Assembly (NCBI GenBank): GCA_029931535.1
Contig: JAQPZY010001490.1
Location: 1,402,501 to 1,466,500, forward strand
Direction: 5' to 3'
DNA: 64,000 nt
Origin: Margaritifera margaritifera
Taxonomy: Eukaryota; Mollusca; Bivalvia; Unionida; Margaritiferidae
Below are positions 23,276 to 34,800 of the stretch, piece by piece (the first letter of the stretch is position 1; every line of letters begins with the position of its first letter). The notes beneath the pieces are model-generated. The model ran no database searches. It was given only the letters and a program-made list of their open reading frames with translations, and was not told the origin of the DNA. Position numbers and translations under genes: made by a program.

Positions 23276-23991
23276 CATCAAATTGTGAAAATACTGGCAC
23301 ATAAATGAAGAAGTCCAGAAATTACTATTGTATAGTTGTCTGTATTCAGTTTTGACATATTTTGGTAATATTTTGCAGGTGCAAATTCTGCAAAGCTACA
23401 TGACATGTAACTAGTTCTAATGCATGTATTTGTCCCAGAAAATAAAGCAGTGTAATACATGTTCATCTGTTAGAAAGTTTTGCATTTTGAAGGCAGTTTT
23501 CCTTCTCCAATGGGAAGCTACATGTAGGTATTAAGAAGCAGTCAAATTTGCACATCAGACTGTGCAAAAATCATACTTACTTACATACAGCATGCATTTC
23601 CAATATTTCTTGGACATTCTTCTGTTCCCACCCTGCCTTCAAAATCATCCAAACCATGTGACAAAATGATGTAGACTAGTCTTGTGAGAAAACATCAAAG
23701 CTCTGTCCAGCATACATGGGCACACATGGGAAAGAGGCACATATGGAACAAATGTGACAAAGAGGGGAAAAAAGAGAGCTGATTATATAAAAATTGGAAA
23801 GAAAGCCATGGTCATGTAATAAATCAGACAACAATTGCTTATGATATACCAGGTATATCTTAGGGTGGTGGTCTTGGAGAATATTGATTGATAAAACTTT
23901 TAGCCCATTGATTTCTCTACCAGTATCCTTTAAGTCATCTCACTCCTGAATATATCTGGTATTCCACTCAAGAATGTTGTTGAACTAATAC

Positions 23992-25877
23992 TCAAAGGGG
24001 TAAGAGTAATAAGTTATTCACTTGAATCTTGGAAACTTGCAGACTGAGATGGTCCCAATGCTCAGTGTCTATCTGCTTTGCATCGTCGTTCAATCCCAAT
24101 CTGAACTGGTATGTGTCAACACCAAGTTGGTGCATATACACTTGCACCAGTGGTTTGTATTCCTTGCCAATGTTAGGCACTTGTCTTGCGAGCTGCACCA
24201 ATACTTTAAAGTCAATCTCAGGATTAGCATGCAGCACTAATGGTTTGTGTTCTTTGACTGCGACTGGTTGCTTCCTCATGACTTTGTTTTTTTTTCTAAG
24301 CAAAGTATAATGCAGGTTCTAATTGTGGAGCCAAAGATGATCAGCGTGGCTGAGAATCCAGATGCTTGTGCATCAACATTGAGGCCCTTTCATTGGATGT
24401 CCAGTGGCAAACATACTGAAGAGGAAAAACTACTTGTACAGCTTTTGTTTGAGGCACTGTTGGTTGACTGATCACCATTTATGCCAGTATGACTCCATTT
24501 ACATGCCTTGAAATTGTTTCACACGATCCATTACCATGACATTGGTGGAGGTTAATGAAGTAAATTCCGGTGCCTGGAATGGTGGTAGTGTCATTGCTAT
24601 CATGGAAGGTAAAACCACTGACGTTTTTAAAGTTTTGCATCGAATCTCAGTGATAGTAACCAGATGCAATTTTTAGTGGTGTTGAGCTTGGCAATGACCT
24701 AGTCATACTGTTTCCATGCCTTATTTTAGTGTTCTTTACATTGTAATGCCACCACAATGGGGATAAATCCCATGATCTGCCGCAACACCCACACTGCACT
24801 TCCAGCATGGCTTTATTTGGCACCCTCGCCTGCTCTGTGGTGCGTGAATGGCACAATATACATTTATACACTTTTTTTCCACACAGATTTATGTTCCCTA
24901 GTTTATCCATGTGCACTTGTTTTCTGCAAGATGCGGCATAGCTCAAAGGTATACAACCTGTCACTAAGAAGTATATCTGATTAGCTGTATACTAAAGACA
25001 AAGCATTTCTTTAAATGGAGTGTAACACCCAATCAATCTGCTCACAAAAACTGAAGCAGTGCCATTTTGATGGGATTCAAAACCGCAGCATAAATGTTGT
25101 CACAGGCCATTTGCCCCATTTGGTGGCAAAGGAGGAGATGCATATGCTGTTTAAAAAGTTCTTAGTGGGCAATCAAGATGGGGCCGTTAGTCAAAGCACA
25201 GCCTTCAGTATCAGCCTGCAGTTTTGCGTACACATTAGTGTACTCTGAAATCTGCTAGGCACAAATGGAAAACAGCCTAGCTACCTTGACCCACTGGAGA
25301 ACATTGGATGTGGTCCACTCCTCATCTGGCACACGCATAACCCAAATCAGTAAGGGAGAATGAGCCATATCGGGCAAACCTAACATTGGATGCTTTGTGT
25401 CCTGTCTGACTCTGCTGTTGACTTCGTCTCTAGGGCCATCACCCTCTCACTTGTCTTCATCATCCTCATTTCTCGACCACTGCTAACCATGTCATCACTA
25501 ACAGAATTATCTAAATCGACGGAAAGGTCCTCAAAAGCTTGCTGTTAATTACATCAGTGTCACTCATTTCCACCAATTAGTTTAGGATTCCTGTTATAAC
25601 CTATAGCAATGTCTTTTCCTAATATGATATAAGTTAGTCGATCTGCTTTAGTGGCTACTACAAAGCTAGTTTTAAGCTGGCCTTGTGGTGGGGGGGGGGG
25701 GAGAGATCCACTCCAGCTGGCTGACATTGTTATTCCAACAAATGGGGCCCTCCATCTTGATGACAGTTGTTTCGATGGGGCCCTCAAGCAGCTCCCCACA
25801 GTCGCTAACCGAGGTTGGGGAAAACACCGCTGTTTCATCTGTTCAGGTCTGCATTTAAATGATGAAGCACTAAGCAC
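23992..25877 (-). pseudogene. Unidentified coding-like relic
   Basis: Several minus-strand stretches look coding but lie in different frames. One contains EYKPLVQVYMHQLGVDTYQF near 24130-24190, one VTITEIRCKTLKTSVVLPSM near 24600-24660, one VPDEEWTTSNVLQWVKVARL near 25280-25340, and one PEQMKQRCFPQPRL near 25810-25850. Base composition here is more balanced than in the flanks. I see no known catalytic motif. It may be a decayed transposon gene or processed pseudogene, or it may be chance frames. A G9 run at about 25690 interrupts it. Confidence 0.25.
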
Positions 25878-26499
25878 TGTTTAATAAGCAATGTCTCAAA
25901 ACCGTTAAATTGTGCATGCATCTATTTGACAATGCTGTATAAATTTTATTGCTGATCATCCTCTGCACCAAATGAATAAATTCTAACATCTACAAAGGTG
26001 TATTGATAATTCTCCATACTGTACACATACGTGCATATCTAATCCAATTTCATGAAATCTGACTTTCGCCAGTCACCTAGTTGAAAATAAATTGACAGTC
26101 ATTTCATTAATTTTATTTGCTGAGAAACTTACCACAGCCTCAGGTGTGGGTTTATTACCTACTTGTATACAAAGGATATATTTGTTTAAACATACAGTCT
26201 GTATAATTGTGCCCATATGTTTTTTTATCCATCTCAGGAGGATAACTTTCACCTGATAACATCGCCTGGTTGTTGGATTACGATCAGGTCCATCATGACT
26301 TTCTTTGCTGTATGAACAAAGTAGTGTAGAGGTTATGTACATGTACATCCCTTGTCAGCTCTCGCAGAGCCCACCGTCATGTTCATCCTGGTGTTTAAGT
26401 GTTATTTTCCTGCCATTACTGCCACCTTTACTTGTATCTTTATTCAACTTTGGTCATACTGTTCTGTTTGCAAAGTGTATGTACCGGCAAGATATTTTG

Positions 26500-27345
26500 A
26501 AATCCTCGTCAACAATTTGTTCAGGTTTTGCTAAGTGTTTTTTTATTTGCATATATTTCCTAAACCCCTAGATAGATTTTTATCATACATGGCATAAATC
26601 TTAATGTAGCTAAGACAATTCATTTTATAACATTCCTGTTCCCATTTTTACATTGTGGTCAAGGTCACAGTCATGGAAAATATGTGTTAAGGTTTTGGTT
26701 AAAGTTTCTTTATTTGCTTATTTTTTAAACCTGCTGAAGGATTTTCTTCGTACTTAGGATAAATCATTATATAGTTAAGACAGTTCATTCTGTCCCATGC
26801 TCACTCACTCGCTCCTTTGACCTTGGGGCTGATGTCACAGTTTTTGGTTCAAGTATTTTCATTTGCTTATATTTCCTAAACCCCTTGCTGGATTTTCTTC
26901 ATACTTGGAATGAACCGTTCTGAACTAATAAAGTTCATTCTGTGACATGTTCACGTGCTCATTTAACCTTGGGGTCAAGGGCACATTCATAGTGAATTTG
27001 TATTAAGATTTTAAGATTTTTTAATTAGCTTCTATTTCCTAAATCTCATGATGGATTTTCTTCATACTTTGGATCAATTATTATGAAGCTTATACAGTTC
27101 ATTCTGGTACAGGTGTGCTTTCCCATTTGACCATGGGATCAAGGGCACATTCATAGAAAATTTACATTAAGGCTTTAGTTAATGTTTTTTTTAATTGCTT
27201 CTGTTTCCTAAACCCCATGATGGATTTTATTTATACTTTGAATGAATTATTATCAAGCTAATACAATGCATTCTGCAACATGCTTATTCAACCATTTGAC
27301 CTTGGGGTCAAGGTCATCCATTTTACAGCAATGCTTTGATTGTGT
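26500..27345 (+). repeat. ~165-bp tandem repeat, about five copies
   Basis: The landmark CTTGGGGTCAAGGTCAC and variants starts at about 26655, 26820, 26966, 27131 and 27299. Each unit also has TTTCCTAAACCCC, GATGGATTTTCTTCATACTT and AAGACAGTTCATTCTG. The same unit and the same right flank (TTTTACAGCAATGCTTTGAT) recur at 50255-50710, so this is a dispersed element with a tandem core. Confidence 0.85.
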
Positions 27346-27559
27346 GCTCACATTCAGGCCATGGTCTTCTATTTACCTCAGCAACTCAGTACAAATTACA
27401 ATAGTGACTGTATGGTGCCAATTGCCAAGGAAAGAAAGAGAAAAAAAAGAAAATTAATACTGAAAAAGATTATCAAGGTTTTTATTCCTGGAACATTTTT
27501 GGGTCAACTACATATGAAACTTAATTTTTAGGCCTTTATATGTCAATTAATCAACTTTC

Positions 27560-27620
27560 AGATCTTATAATTTTTCAACAACAACAACAACAACATAATA
27601 GTAATAGCGATAATAATAAA
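27560..27620. repeat. (CAA)n and (ATA)n simple repeat
   Basis: A CAA run at about 27573-27593 followed by AATAATAGTAATAGCGATAATAATA. CAA-rich tails end SINEs elsewhere in the window (51310-51337), but no SINE body precedes this one. Confidence 0.7.
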
Positions 27621-27924
27621 AATTCCTGATAAAAAAAAGTGCCGGCTGAATAATGAGATGCGCATTCAAAGTGTCCTTTCAGGAGGATATATAATTACTA
27701 AGCCTTTTAGATCCTTTGGGAAACACTGCATGTAGATCTGAATACTATTGTCAGTTTATAAATATTTGCATCACTTGTGTGCACTTTGTATGTCTGCAAT
27801 GTTCTGTTTGTTTTATCTTTTCACACAAATTCTGAGGTCTCTGTAAGCCTTCCAGCACAACCTGTTCATTCACATGCTAGTTGTGGACCCCACCATCCCC
27901 CCGTTCTAATTTCTAAGGCTAAAA

Positions 27925-28085
27925 CGGAATCTTGAGGACTTGAGGACCCTCAGTCATTATCCTTGGACTCTCAGTCACAGGCCTTGGACCCGCATTCACC
28001 ATCCTCGAACCATCCATCACTAGCCTTGGACCTACATTCACTTGCTTTAGACCTTCCATTACAAGCCTTGGATCTACATCAAGGT
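27925..28085 (-). repeat. 24-bp minisatellite, array 1
   Basis: Units of about 24 bp with the form GCCTTGGACCCTCAGTCACTA, seven copies, diverged. As 24 is a multiple of three the minus strand stays open and reads as eight-residue units GPRxVxxx. This is a property of the unit length, not evidence of a gene. Confidence 0.8.
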
Positions 28086-28839
28086 TCATTTTAGTGTGCA
28101 CTTTTGCACTATTGATGCAAAAAATATGCTGCTGTGCCAGGGTGGTGTATAAAATCAGCGATTAATGCACTCACATGACATGCACTGTCTTTATTAGGCA
28201 AAACAAGGACAATTCTTAGACTTGAGGCAATAATAACTTTTATACCAGTACAATAGAAAGACATGCAGCCTGTGCAGATCATATCAAGTGGTTATGGAGG
28301 TTGCCTTGCAAAGTTAGGTTAGTTCTGCTGAGAATAGTGTTGTGTCAGAAAAAGATCTAGCTGTACAGAGTGTTGTGACTGCAGCTTACTGATTAGTGAA
28401 AGAGTCTTCCTGAACAATTGATTTACTGAGATTAAATGTGACAGTGTATCCAAGAAGTACTTTAAGGTTATTTACTCCAAGCAAGGAGCAAGTGTGACAA
28501 ATTTAACGATATTTCATCACCTGAAACTTTCCAGTGATAAATTATTATTAATCTTGGAACAGTCTGCATTAATATTCATTGCTAGTCATCAGTAAGATCT
28601 TGTGTTTAGATTATAACAATTTTTTTTTTAGATTCATTCTTATTCTGTGTACAAAATAAGACTGTATTCTGTTATTAGAGGAATAATTAATATCCTGGGA
28701 ATAATATTGAGGTATATTTATTACCTAATCGTGGGTGGAACAAGTTGTGGCCCACGTAAAATTCTTGGTGGACCCATTTGAAAATCTTGGTGAGCCATAT
28801 TGGCCCCATCAGGCTGAATACTACATGTAGATTGAACCC

Positions 28840-29035
28840 TGCAAAATCACTAGTCTTGAACCCTCTATCACAAGTCTTGGACCCTCCATCACAAGCCTTG
28901 AAACCTCAATGACTAGTCTTGAAACCTTAATGACTAGCCTTGAACCGTCAGTCACTAGCCTTGGACCCTCAATCACTAGACTTGAACCCTCCATTACAGC
29001 CCTTCAACCCATCACCAGCCTTGGACCTTCAGTTT
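28840..29035 (-). repeat. 24-bp minisatellite, array 2
   Basis: Same unit as at 27925-28085 (AGTCTTGGACCCTCCATCAC type), about eight copies, with occasional one-base indels. The two arrays are 0.75 kb apart in the same orientation. Confidence 0.8.
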
Positions 29036-29039
29036 TCAG

Positions 29040-29320
29040 AAACTGAATCCTGTTGATTTACATTTTTCACTACAGATTATAAGTAAAAAAAAAAAAAAAA
29101 ATTGACAAAAAAGCTTATGTGTACAAAAAAAAAGTATGAACAGAAATAAAGAATTGTCATATGTCAGTGGTGAGGAATATACAGTAAAAATGTACACAAA
29201 ACAAAACAGTGATAATTAAAGTCAGTACAATTTACATGTACCATGATAATGAAGTTGTATTGATTTTGTTCTCAGCATGTAATGATTTTTTACAGTCACT
29301 AATTGACCTATTTTTTTCAC
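29040..29320. other. Non-coding, with A-runs
   Basis: Homopolymer A runs at about 29084-29100 and 29127-29135; otherwise nothing recognised. Confidence 0.4.
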
Positions 29321-29323
29321 CAG

Positions 29324-29383
29324 GACTCCCAATGTCCAGGGTCTACAGAGAACTCTGCAATCTGACTTGCATTTTAAATACAG
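29324..29383 (+). CDS. Candidate 60-bp internal exon
   Basis: Acceptor CCTATTTTTTTCACCAG before 29324 and donor CAG/GTATTT after 29383. Only one frame is open; after one completing base it reads TPNVQGLQRTLQSDLHFKY and leaves two bases at the donor, so entry and exit phases are equal, as in a cassette exon. I do not recognise the protein. Good splice sites with a single open frame are suggestive only at this length. Confidence 0.3.
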
Positions 29384-29389
29384 GTATTT

Positions 29390-30735
29390 TTGTGGCACCA
29401 GATTTATGTATGGTTAGGCCATCATGAAAAATTTCTCAGTTCAAAAGTTTTAGTAATGAGTAGTTAGTGATGTAGATTTTTCCTTCTTTCCTTCTTTCAT
29501 TTCACCTGATGCATCAGTAAACAATCATAAACATTGATTGGCATTGGCAATTATGATACAAATGAAAAGTTCACTGGAATCATGGAAAATATTAAGTACA
29601 TCATAGCGGTTTGAAGAGTCTGCTACATATGAGAAAACAGAATTTTTTTATGAGTGCCTTAAAACTTTTAGAATATATCTGATAAGATTGTATTATGTGA
29701 ACTGATGGATTGGTCAAGGTTAAGCCGTCTAAACTGCTGGTAGTTAAGTTTTACCATCAGTTGCAGCCATGTACCATATGGCATTGGGATGGATTTCCTT
29801 TTATCCAGAGACCATCTTTTTGCATGTGAATGCCTCATTGCTCTTGGAATCATCACTTCAAAGATCATGAGGAAGAGTTAATTTATTCAGTGAGCTGGAA
29901 TATAGATTGAAGTATTGCATATTTTGAAAACTTGTGCAGCATCTGTGTATATGTGTTCCCTCTGCTTTGCATTCATGACGTTCTCAAGACTGGACTTGTA
30001 AGAAATCTCCCAAACTTTCTCCTTGTCCAGATTGAAATTTTCATAAAATTTTAGACAGATCCCAAGTTTTTCAAAATATGTCCTAAGTCCAGCAACAACA
30101 ACAAAAAAAAAGGATATTTCAAGCTGTGCAATAGAGTGGGGACAGCTTGTGATTCAGCAAATTTCATAAAAGAATGTATTTATCTTTATGGATGTTTCAG
30201 CAGTTTTTCAAGCGGGCAGCAAACCTGGAGTTTATTACTTTGAAATGCAATTATTTGAATTTCAATTAGTTTTTAATATGTTGATTACAAAGATAATTAC
30301 AACTACTTACTTTGGGCAGAGTAATTGATTAAATTACATAACTTGAAGAATGTTATCACTTATTTTCCAGTTATGTCTGATTATATTTTCTAGAAAATCA
30401 CAAATATATTTCAAGCTGTTTATTGCATATCTCGGAAGTAATACTAGTGTCTTTATTAAACATGATTTTTTTTTCATTTTAAAGTAAAACACACATGACT
30501 TTAAAAAGTTACACAAAGATTCTTTTCACTTAAATATTATTATCCCATTTCAGTGCTTGCTTCTTTCATCTACATATGTATCAAATTTAAGATCACATTT
30601 CAAGGTCTACATGTAAGTGTAAGTTTTCTTCATTAAATATGGCCTTCTGTTATGTACAATATATACAGTATATACTGTAATGTCCGATTACAAATTACTT
30701 TTGATACCAGAGCAAGGAAAAACTCTGACCTTTTT
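29390..30735. other. Non-coding stretch
   Basis: AT-rich. A minus-strand frame at 29668-29868 (with KRKSIPMPYGTWLQLMVKLN) is open but has no start, splice pair or known domain that I can support. Confidence 0.4.
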
Positions 30736-30738
30736 CAG

Positions 30739-30773
30739 CTGGAGCCTACCACTTTTCTGTTGGTTGCTACAAA
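30739..30773 (+). CDS. Candidate 35-bp microexon
   Basis: Acceptor CTCTGACCTTTTTCAG and donor CTACAAA/GTAAGTTATG are both good. With two completing bases the frame reads GAYHFSVGCYK and ends in phase 0. Eleven codons cannot show coding by themselves. Confidence 0.15.
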
Positions 30774-31111
30774 GTAAGTTATGGGCTTGGACAAAATATA
30801 AAATATTTAACATTGACTTGCACAAAATCTTTAGCATTGAGTTGATACTGCCACAGCCCAAACATCCAAACATCAGAAATCATCAATCAATTATAGAGGA
30901 CTACAATTAATTGCTATGATGGGGGGTGGGGGGGGTAGAGAGGGGCATCAGGATGTAGCTTCACGATATGTGAAAATTTTGGACTGATCATGACCAACCA
31001 GGTTGCATATTCTTGCAATCTTTTATGATAAAAATTATGTATTAATAGCAGCACCTTGCTGATCTCATTAAGTATTTTGAGCTGCAGAGACCTGTTTCCC
31101 ACTCTCTTACG

Positions 31112-31812
31112 CCCAGATGGAATCTATCTTGTGTTTTATGGTCCTTAACCAAAAACCCCTATGAACCATTGAGTGAGGCTTCCTTTCAGGACCTCACACT
31201 CAAGACTGTTTTTACTCGCTTTGGCGTCTGCGAGAAGACGTAGCGAGATTCATGCATTGTCTGTTGACACTGGCTGTCTCCAGTTTAATGGCAATGACGA
31301 ATCCGTTTCCCTCTGTCAGCCTGGATTTTTAGCCAAAAATCAGTTACATTCGGTAGCTCCATCACCTATAGAGATACCCAGTCTCAGTCGAATCTGTGTT
31401 GGAGATGATCAAGATAGGCTTTTATGCCCAGTTAGGGTACTGCGTTTCTATCTAAATGCTTCAGAAGGGAAAAGAAAGGGCAGGAAACATCTTTTCCTTC
31501 CTCTTAAGGGCTCCGTTGATATTTCGGCCTCCACTATTTCATGGTGGATTGTCACCACAATTAAAAGAGCTTACTGATAGAGACCTCTCTTTTATGAAAC
31601 TAAAAGCCCATGAGATCCGAGCCGTCGCTGCCTCATGGGCCTATCTAAATCACTCTTCCTTGGAGGACGTCATGAAGGCAGCTTTTTGGCGATCCAATAC
31701 TACCTTTTCGTCCTTCTACCTCTGCTCATTAGCACATCAAAGCGCAGGCAATTTTTCTCTGGGACCATTAGTTGTGGCACAACATGTGTCCCAGAGGGAC
31801 TCCAACAAATAG
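31112..31812 (+). pseudogene. DIRS-like tyrosine recombinase, C-terminal catalytic part, frameshifted
   Basis: Starts with PRWNLSCVLWSLTKNPYEPL, the usual entry to the catalytic domain of DIRS-type retroelement recombinases. After a frameshift near 31210 it continues LALASARRRSEIHALSVD, which holds the first catalytic Arg (31224-31259). Next come CPVRVLRFYL and GRKHLFLPLKG-type text, then STISWWIVTTIKRAY. After a second frameshift near 31574 it reads KLKAHEIRAVAASWAYLNHS with the HxxR box (31609-31620), and FWRSNTTFSSFYL with the nucleophile-position Tyr (31717-31719). R, HxxR and Y are thus all retained, but the two frameshifts kill it. These enzymes integrate a circular DNA intermediate by strand exchange. 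No reverse transcriptase or RNase H part lies upstream. Confidence 0.8.
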
Positions 31813-31904
31813 TAAAGTGGATCTCTCACTCAAATGGTGAGTACTTTCCATTATTCTTTGTTTTTTTATCAGTTTAACACATCAGCCTACCCACCTAACT
31901 GACC

Positions 31905-32262
31905 AATTCAGCTATATAATAGTGATAGGGTATTGTATTGCTGCTATTAAAATGTAGTTGTTTTTTTGGGGGGGGGGTAAAACTAATTTTAATTATGCAA
32001 TACTTACCCATCACTATTACCGAATGCCCTCCTCCCACCCCGCTCTGATATCCTGGCGTAATCTCATCTATGAAAAAGATGAATGTTCGCACAGGCGCAG
32101 AGAAGTGCACGGGTGTGATGTGTCTTGTTGACAAAATTCTCCACTCTGTGGGCGGATGTATTCACATCAAACGGACAAGATTTTTGACACGAAAAAGAAA
32201 TAGCTATATAATAGTGATGGGTAAGTATTGCATAATTAAAATTAGTTTCCCCCCCCCCCCAA
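31905..32262. repeat. DIRS-like terminal-repeat copies in inverted and direct order
   Basis: Three copies of one terminal sequence lie close together. Copy a (31911-31970, plus) begins GCTATATAATAGTGAT. Copy b (31977-32022, minus) reads TAAAACTAATTTTAATTATG then CAATACTTACCCATCACTAT. Copy c (32203-32262, plus) reads ATAATAGTGATGGGTAAGTA then TTGCATAATTAAAATTAG. Copies a and b face each other across a G run at 31969-31978, forming a palindrome; b and c form a second inverted pair. A C run follows copy c. Inverted terminal repeats are the hallmark of DIRS1-like elements. Confidence 0.7.
32124..32200 (+). repeat. Pre-terminal segment of the DIRS-like element, copy 1
   Basis: TTGACA, ATTCTCCACTCT, GGATGTATTCACAT and GATTTTTTGACA recur in the same order at 34676-34738, each time directly before a plus-orientation terminal repeat. 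Confidence 0.7.
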
Positions 32263-32619
32263 AAAAAAAAACTTCATTTTTCAATTATATTGATAAAATT
32301 CTGTAAAATCAAAGAAAATTTGAGGTAAAACTTTGAATAGGAGTTTTTATGCAGACACAGGTAGGGATAGTACTTTTGACTGGTCCACTGGCACAAGTAG
32401 AAACTAAAGACTGGTCAGGAGCTTTTCCTAAAACAATAAAATTAGTCCACGATAGATGACTATAATAAAAATAGACTGCTGTTGATTGGTTTCATAAACA
32501 AGTTTGAAGACAGTGTATAAAGCAGGGCTTTTCAAATCGACTTGCTCAATGCCCAAGCCAAGCACAAATTCGGCTTGGGCAAGCTAAAGTTTGCACAGTA
32601 ATTACCCGGAGGCAAGTAA

Positions 32620-32670
32620 AAAAAACAGAGAGAGAGAGAGGTGGTGGGGTGCGGGTGGGGGTGGGGGGTC
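32620..32670. repeat. GA and G-rich simple sequence
   Basis: GAGAGAGAGAG followed by GGTGGGGTGCGGGTGGGGGTGG, a G-rich tract with several G3-5 blocks that could form a G-quadruplex. Confidence 0.7.
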
Positions 32671-33089
32671 ATGCTAAGTTTGTAATGCTTCATGTTTTGC
32701 AAGTTTGGTACTATGTGATCAGGCCACAGTACATGTATCATTACCTTTATTTAGCATTCATATGTACTGCATTCTTCTGTTACATAACTGATTGCAGTTT
32801 CTTTCATCTATTGATCCTTAATTTCACATGTACAGTACTGTACTGTCAAAGTCTCTCATTTCCATTTTGTAGTCAATGTCAAGGTCAGTCTCACATTTTC
32901 TTGCAGACATAATGTGAATAGATACAATTTGAATTTGGACTTCAAAAGTAAATAATTAAAAAAAAAAGATAAATAATTAAAAAAAAAAGATCTGATAACT
33001 TTTTTTACTTCTTATATATTTTGTAATTCATTCATTGTACTTTCAGAGGCTGGTATTGCCTACTCTGGCAAAATTCATTTCCCAATTTT

Positions 33090-34678
33090 AATAACTGCTG
33101 AAAATAGTGGACCAGGAGCCTATGGGACCAGTCTCTTCAGAGACAGGTAAGGCTCCTCCTGTGGGAGGGAATGAACGTTCAGGGAGTAAATTGCCTCACC
33201 TTGAAAGGGAGAAGTTGAACACCCCTCGCATTTACAGTAGCACGATGCTGCCTTCCACGAGGAAAGAAGTGCCCTGCTCATCTCAGGGTAGCGTGTTGCA
33301 CCCTCCTGAGAGAGAGGAGCTGTACAGCACTTAGCACTTTCATGGTAGCATGTTGTGCCCTCCCAATTGGGAGGAGCAGCACTGCACATTGATGAGTGAT
33401 GAAGACAAGCTAGGTTCTATGTATCTATGTAACCTGACTGGTAACCGGTCAGATTGTACGGGTCATCAGCCACCGGTCATCTCATACCGGTTGCTGACTT
33501 TACACCGGTCATCACTCAGAGGCTTCGTGGTATGGGGATAGAGATTCGACCAACATTCACCCTCTCCCCACTCTACCATCATACCCTGTATAGGATTGGG
33601 AGTCTGCCCAGTGGGTCCAGACTAGGGAAGGAGATCGGATCAGTGTCTCTCCCCCCCCCCCATTTCCTATTATCCCAATGAATCTGTACAGGATGTGGGG
33701 CCCTCCACCTCAGGGTAATTGGTCCCTTGGGCTACTGACTCCTGGACCCAGAGTAGAGGTGATGCCGAGGCTCGTGTCCAGCCATCACCTCCTTGTCAGG
33801 TGGCACCCACCAGGAAGGCTGGAGGTATAGCATCATCCACGAAAGACAAGCGGTCTCTTCATCATCCTGGAACTTCTAGAACATACAGAGCCCCTACTCA
33901 CCATGACAAACAAGTACAGGAAATGGTGCAGAGTGCTCCTATGTCACTTCCTCTGAAGGACATAGTGATGCCCAGCCACTCTCTGCTAGGAGTGTTCTAG
34001 ATGATGATGCGTTATCAATCCTTGTTGACTCCAATGAATTTGAGGTAGAAAGAGCTCATCTGATGCATCCTATCAGGCCCACCAGCTCCTCTCAATTTGG
34101 ATGAAGAGGAGGAGATCTGGTTTTTTGATAAGGTGGTAAATGAAGTTTACTGCCTTCTACCCATGGACTTGTGCCCAAAACCATCAGGCGCATAGCCCAA
34201 GAAGATCCTTTCCATTTTGGAAAAAAATCTCTGGGACTGAACCACAGCCAGATCTGCTTCTTACGCATTCTTCTACAATTGAGGAAATATCACAGAGGTT
34301 CTCCACAGGCCAAGACATTGCTCATTGGTGTAGAGGGTGGTATGTTCCTCCCTTCCCCTTGAAACCTATGGTCTCTGCCTCTAGTTACCAGGTATATTCC
34401 TTGAAGTGGCCATTAAACCTCCTCAGTTGGTTGCAGGTGCATCCCAAGTGGGTATTACAACTGGAGCCAGGGCATGCCTTCCCATTAAAATAATTGAAGC
34501 CATTGAGCAGAAAGTCTGGCTTCTGGTCACGATAGCTTCCCATGCTGATTTCTTTGCAGCTCCTTTGTTTAGTATGCTGAAGGAGGCTGCTCTGAACCCA
34601 GCCTCATTACAACGCGTGCTGGAAGCTGTGGCCAGGACATCCTGGCATGCGACGTGCACAAGTGGACTGTCTTATTGA
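33090..34678 (+). pseudogene. DIRS-like gag relic
   Basis: Coding-like stretches in shifting plus-strand frames. The first frame from about 33107 reads MDQEPMGPVSSETGKAPPVG and is Pro/Ser/Glu rich. A middle part reads SVLDDDALSILVDSNEFEVE near 33990-34047. Then WFFDKVVNEVYCLLPMDL near 34115-34170. The best-preserved part at 34406-34678 holds KIIEAIEQKVWLLVTIASHA, DFFAAPLFSMLKEAALNPAS and LQRVLEAVARTSWHAT. This last pattern (an SHADxFAA motif, then LQRxLxxVAR) is what I know from the C-terminal part of Gag-like proteins of tyrosine-recombinase retroelements. It runs straight into a terminal-repeat copy, so RT, RNase H and recombinase parts that should follow are missing. Confidence 0.55.
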
Positions 34679-34800
34679 CAATTCTCCACTCTATGGGAGG
34701 ATGTATTCACATTAAACAGATGAGATTTTTTGACATGAAAAAGTAAAGGCAATAGCGATGGGTAAGTGTTGCATAATTAAAATTAGTTTTACACCCCAAA
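34676..34800 (+). repeat. DIRS-like terminal repeat, distal copy
   Basis: TATTGACAATTCTCCACTCT and GGATGTATTCACATTAAAC, then AATAGCGATGGGTAAGTGTT and GCATAATTAAAATTAGTTTT: a copy of 32124-32250 in the same orientation, about 15 percent diverged by eye. It starts at the very end of the gag-like frame. Confidence 0.75.
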
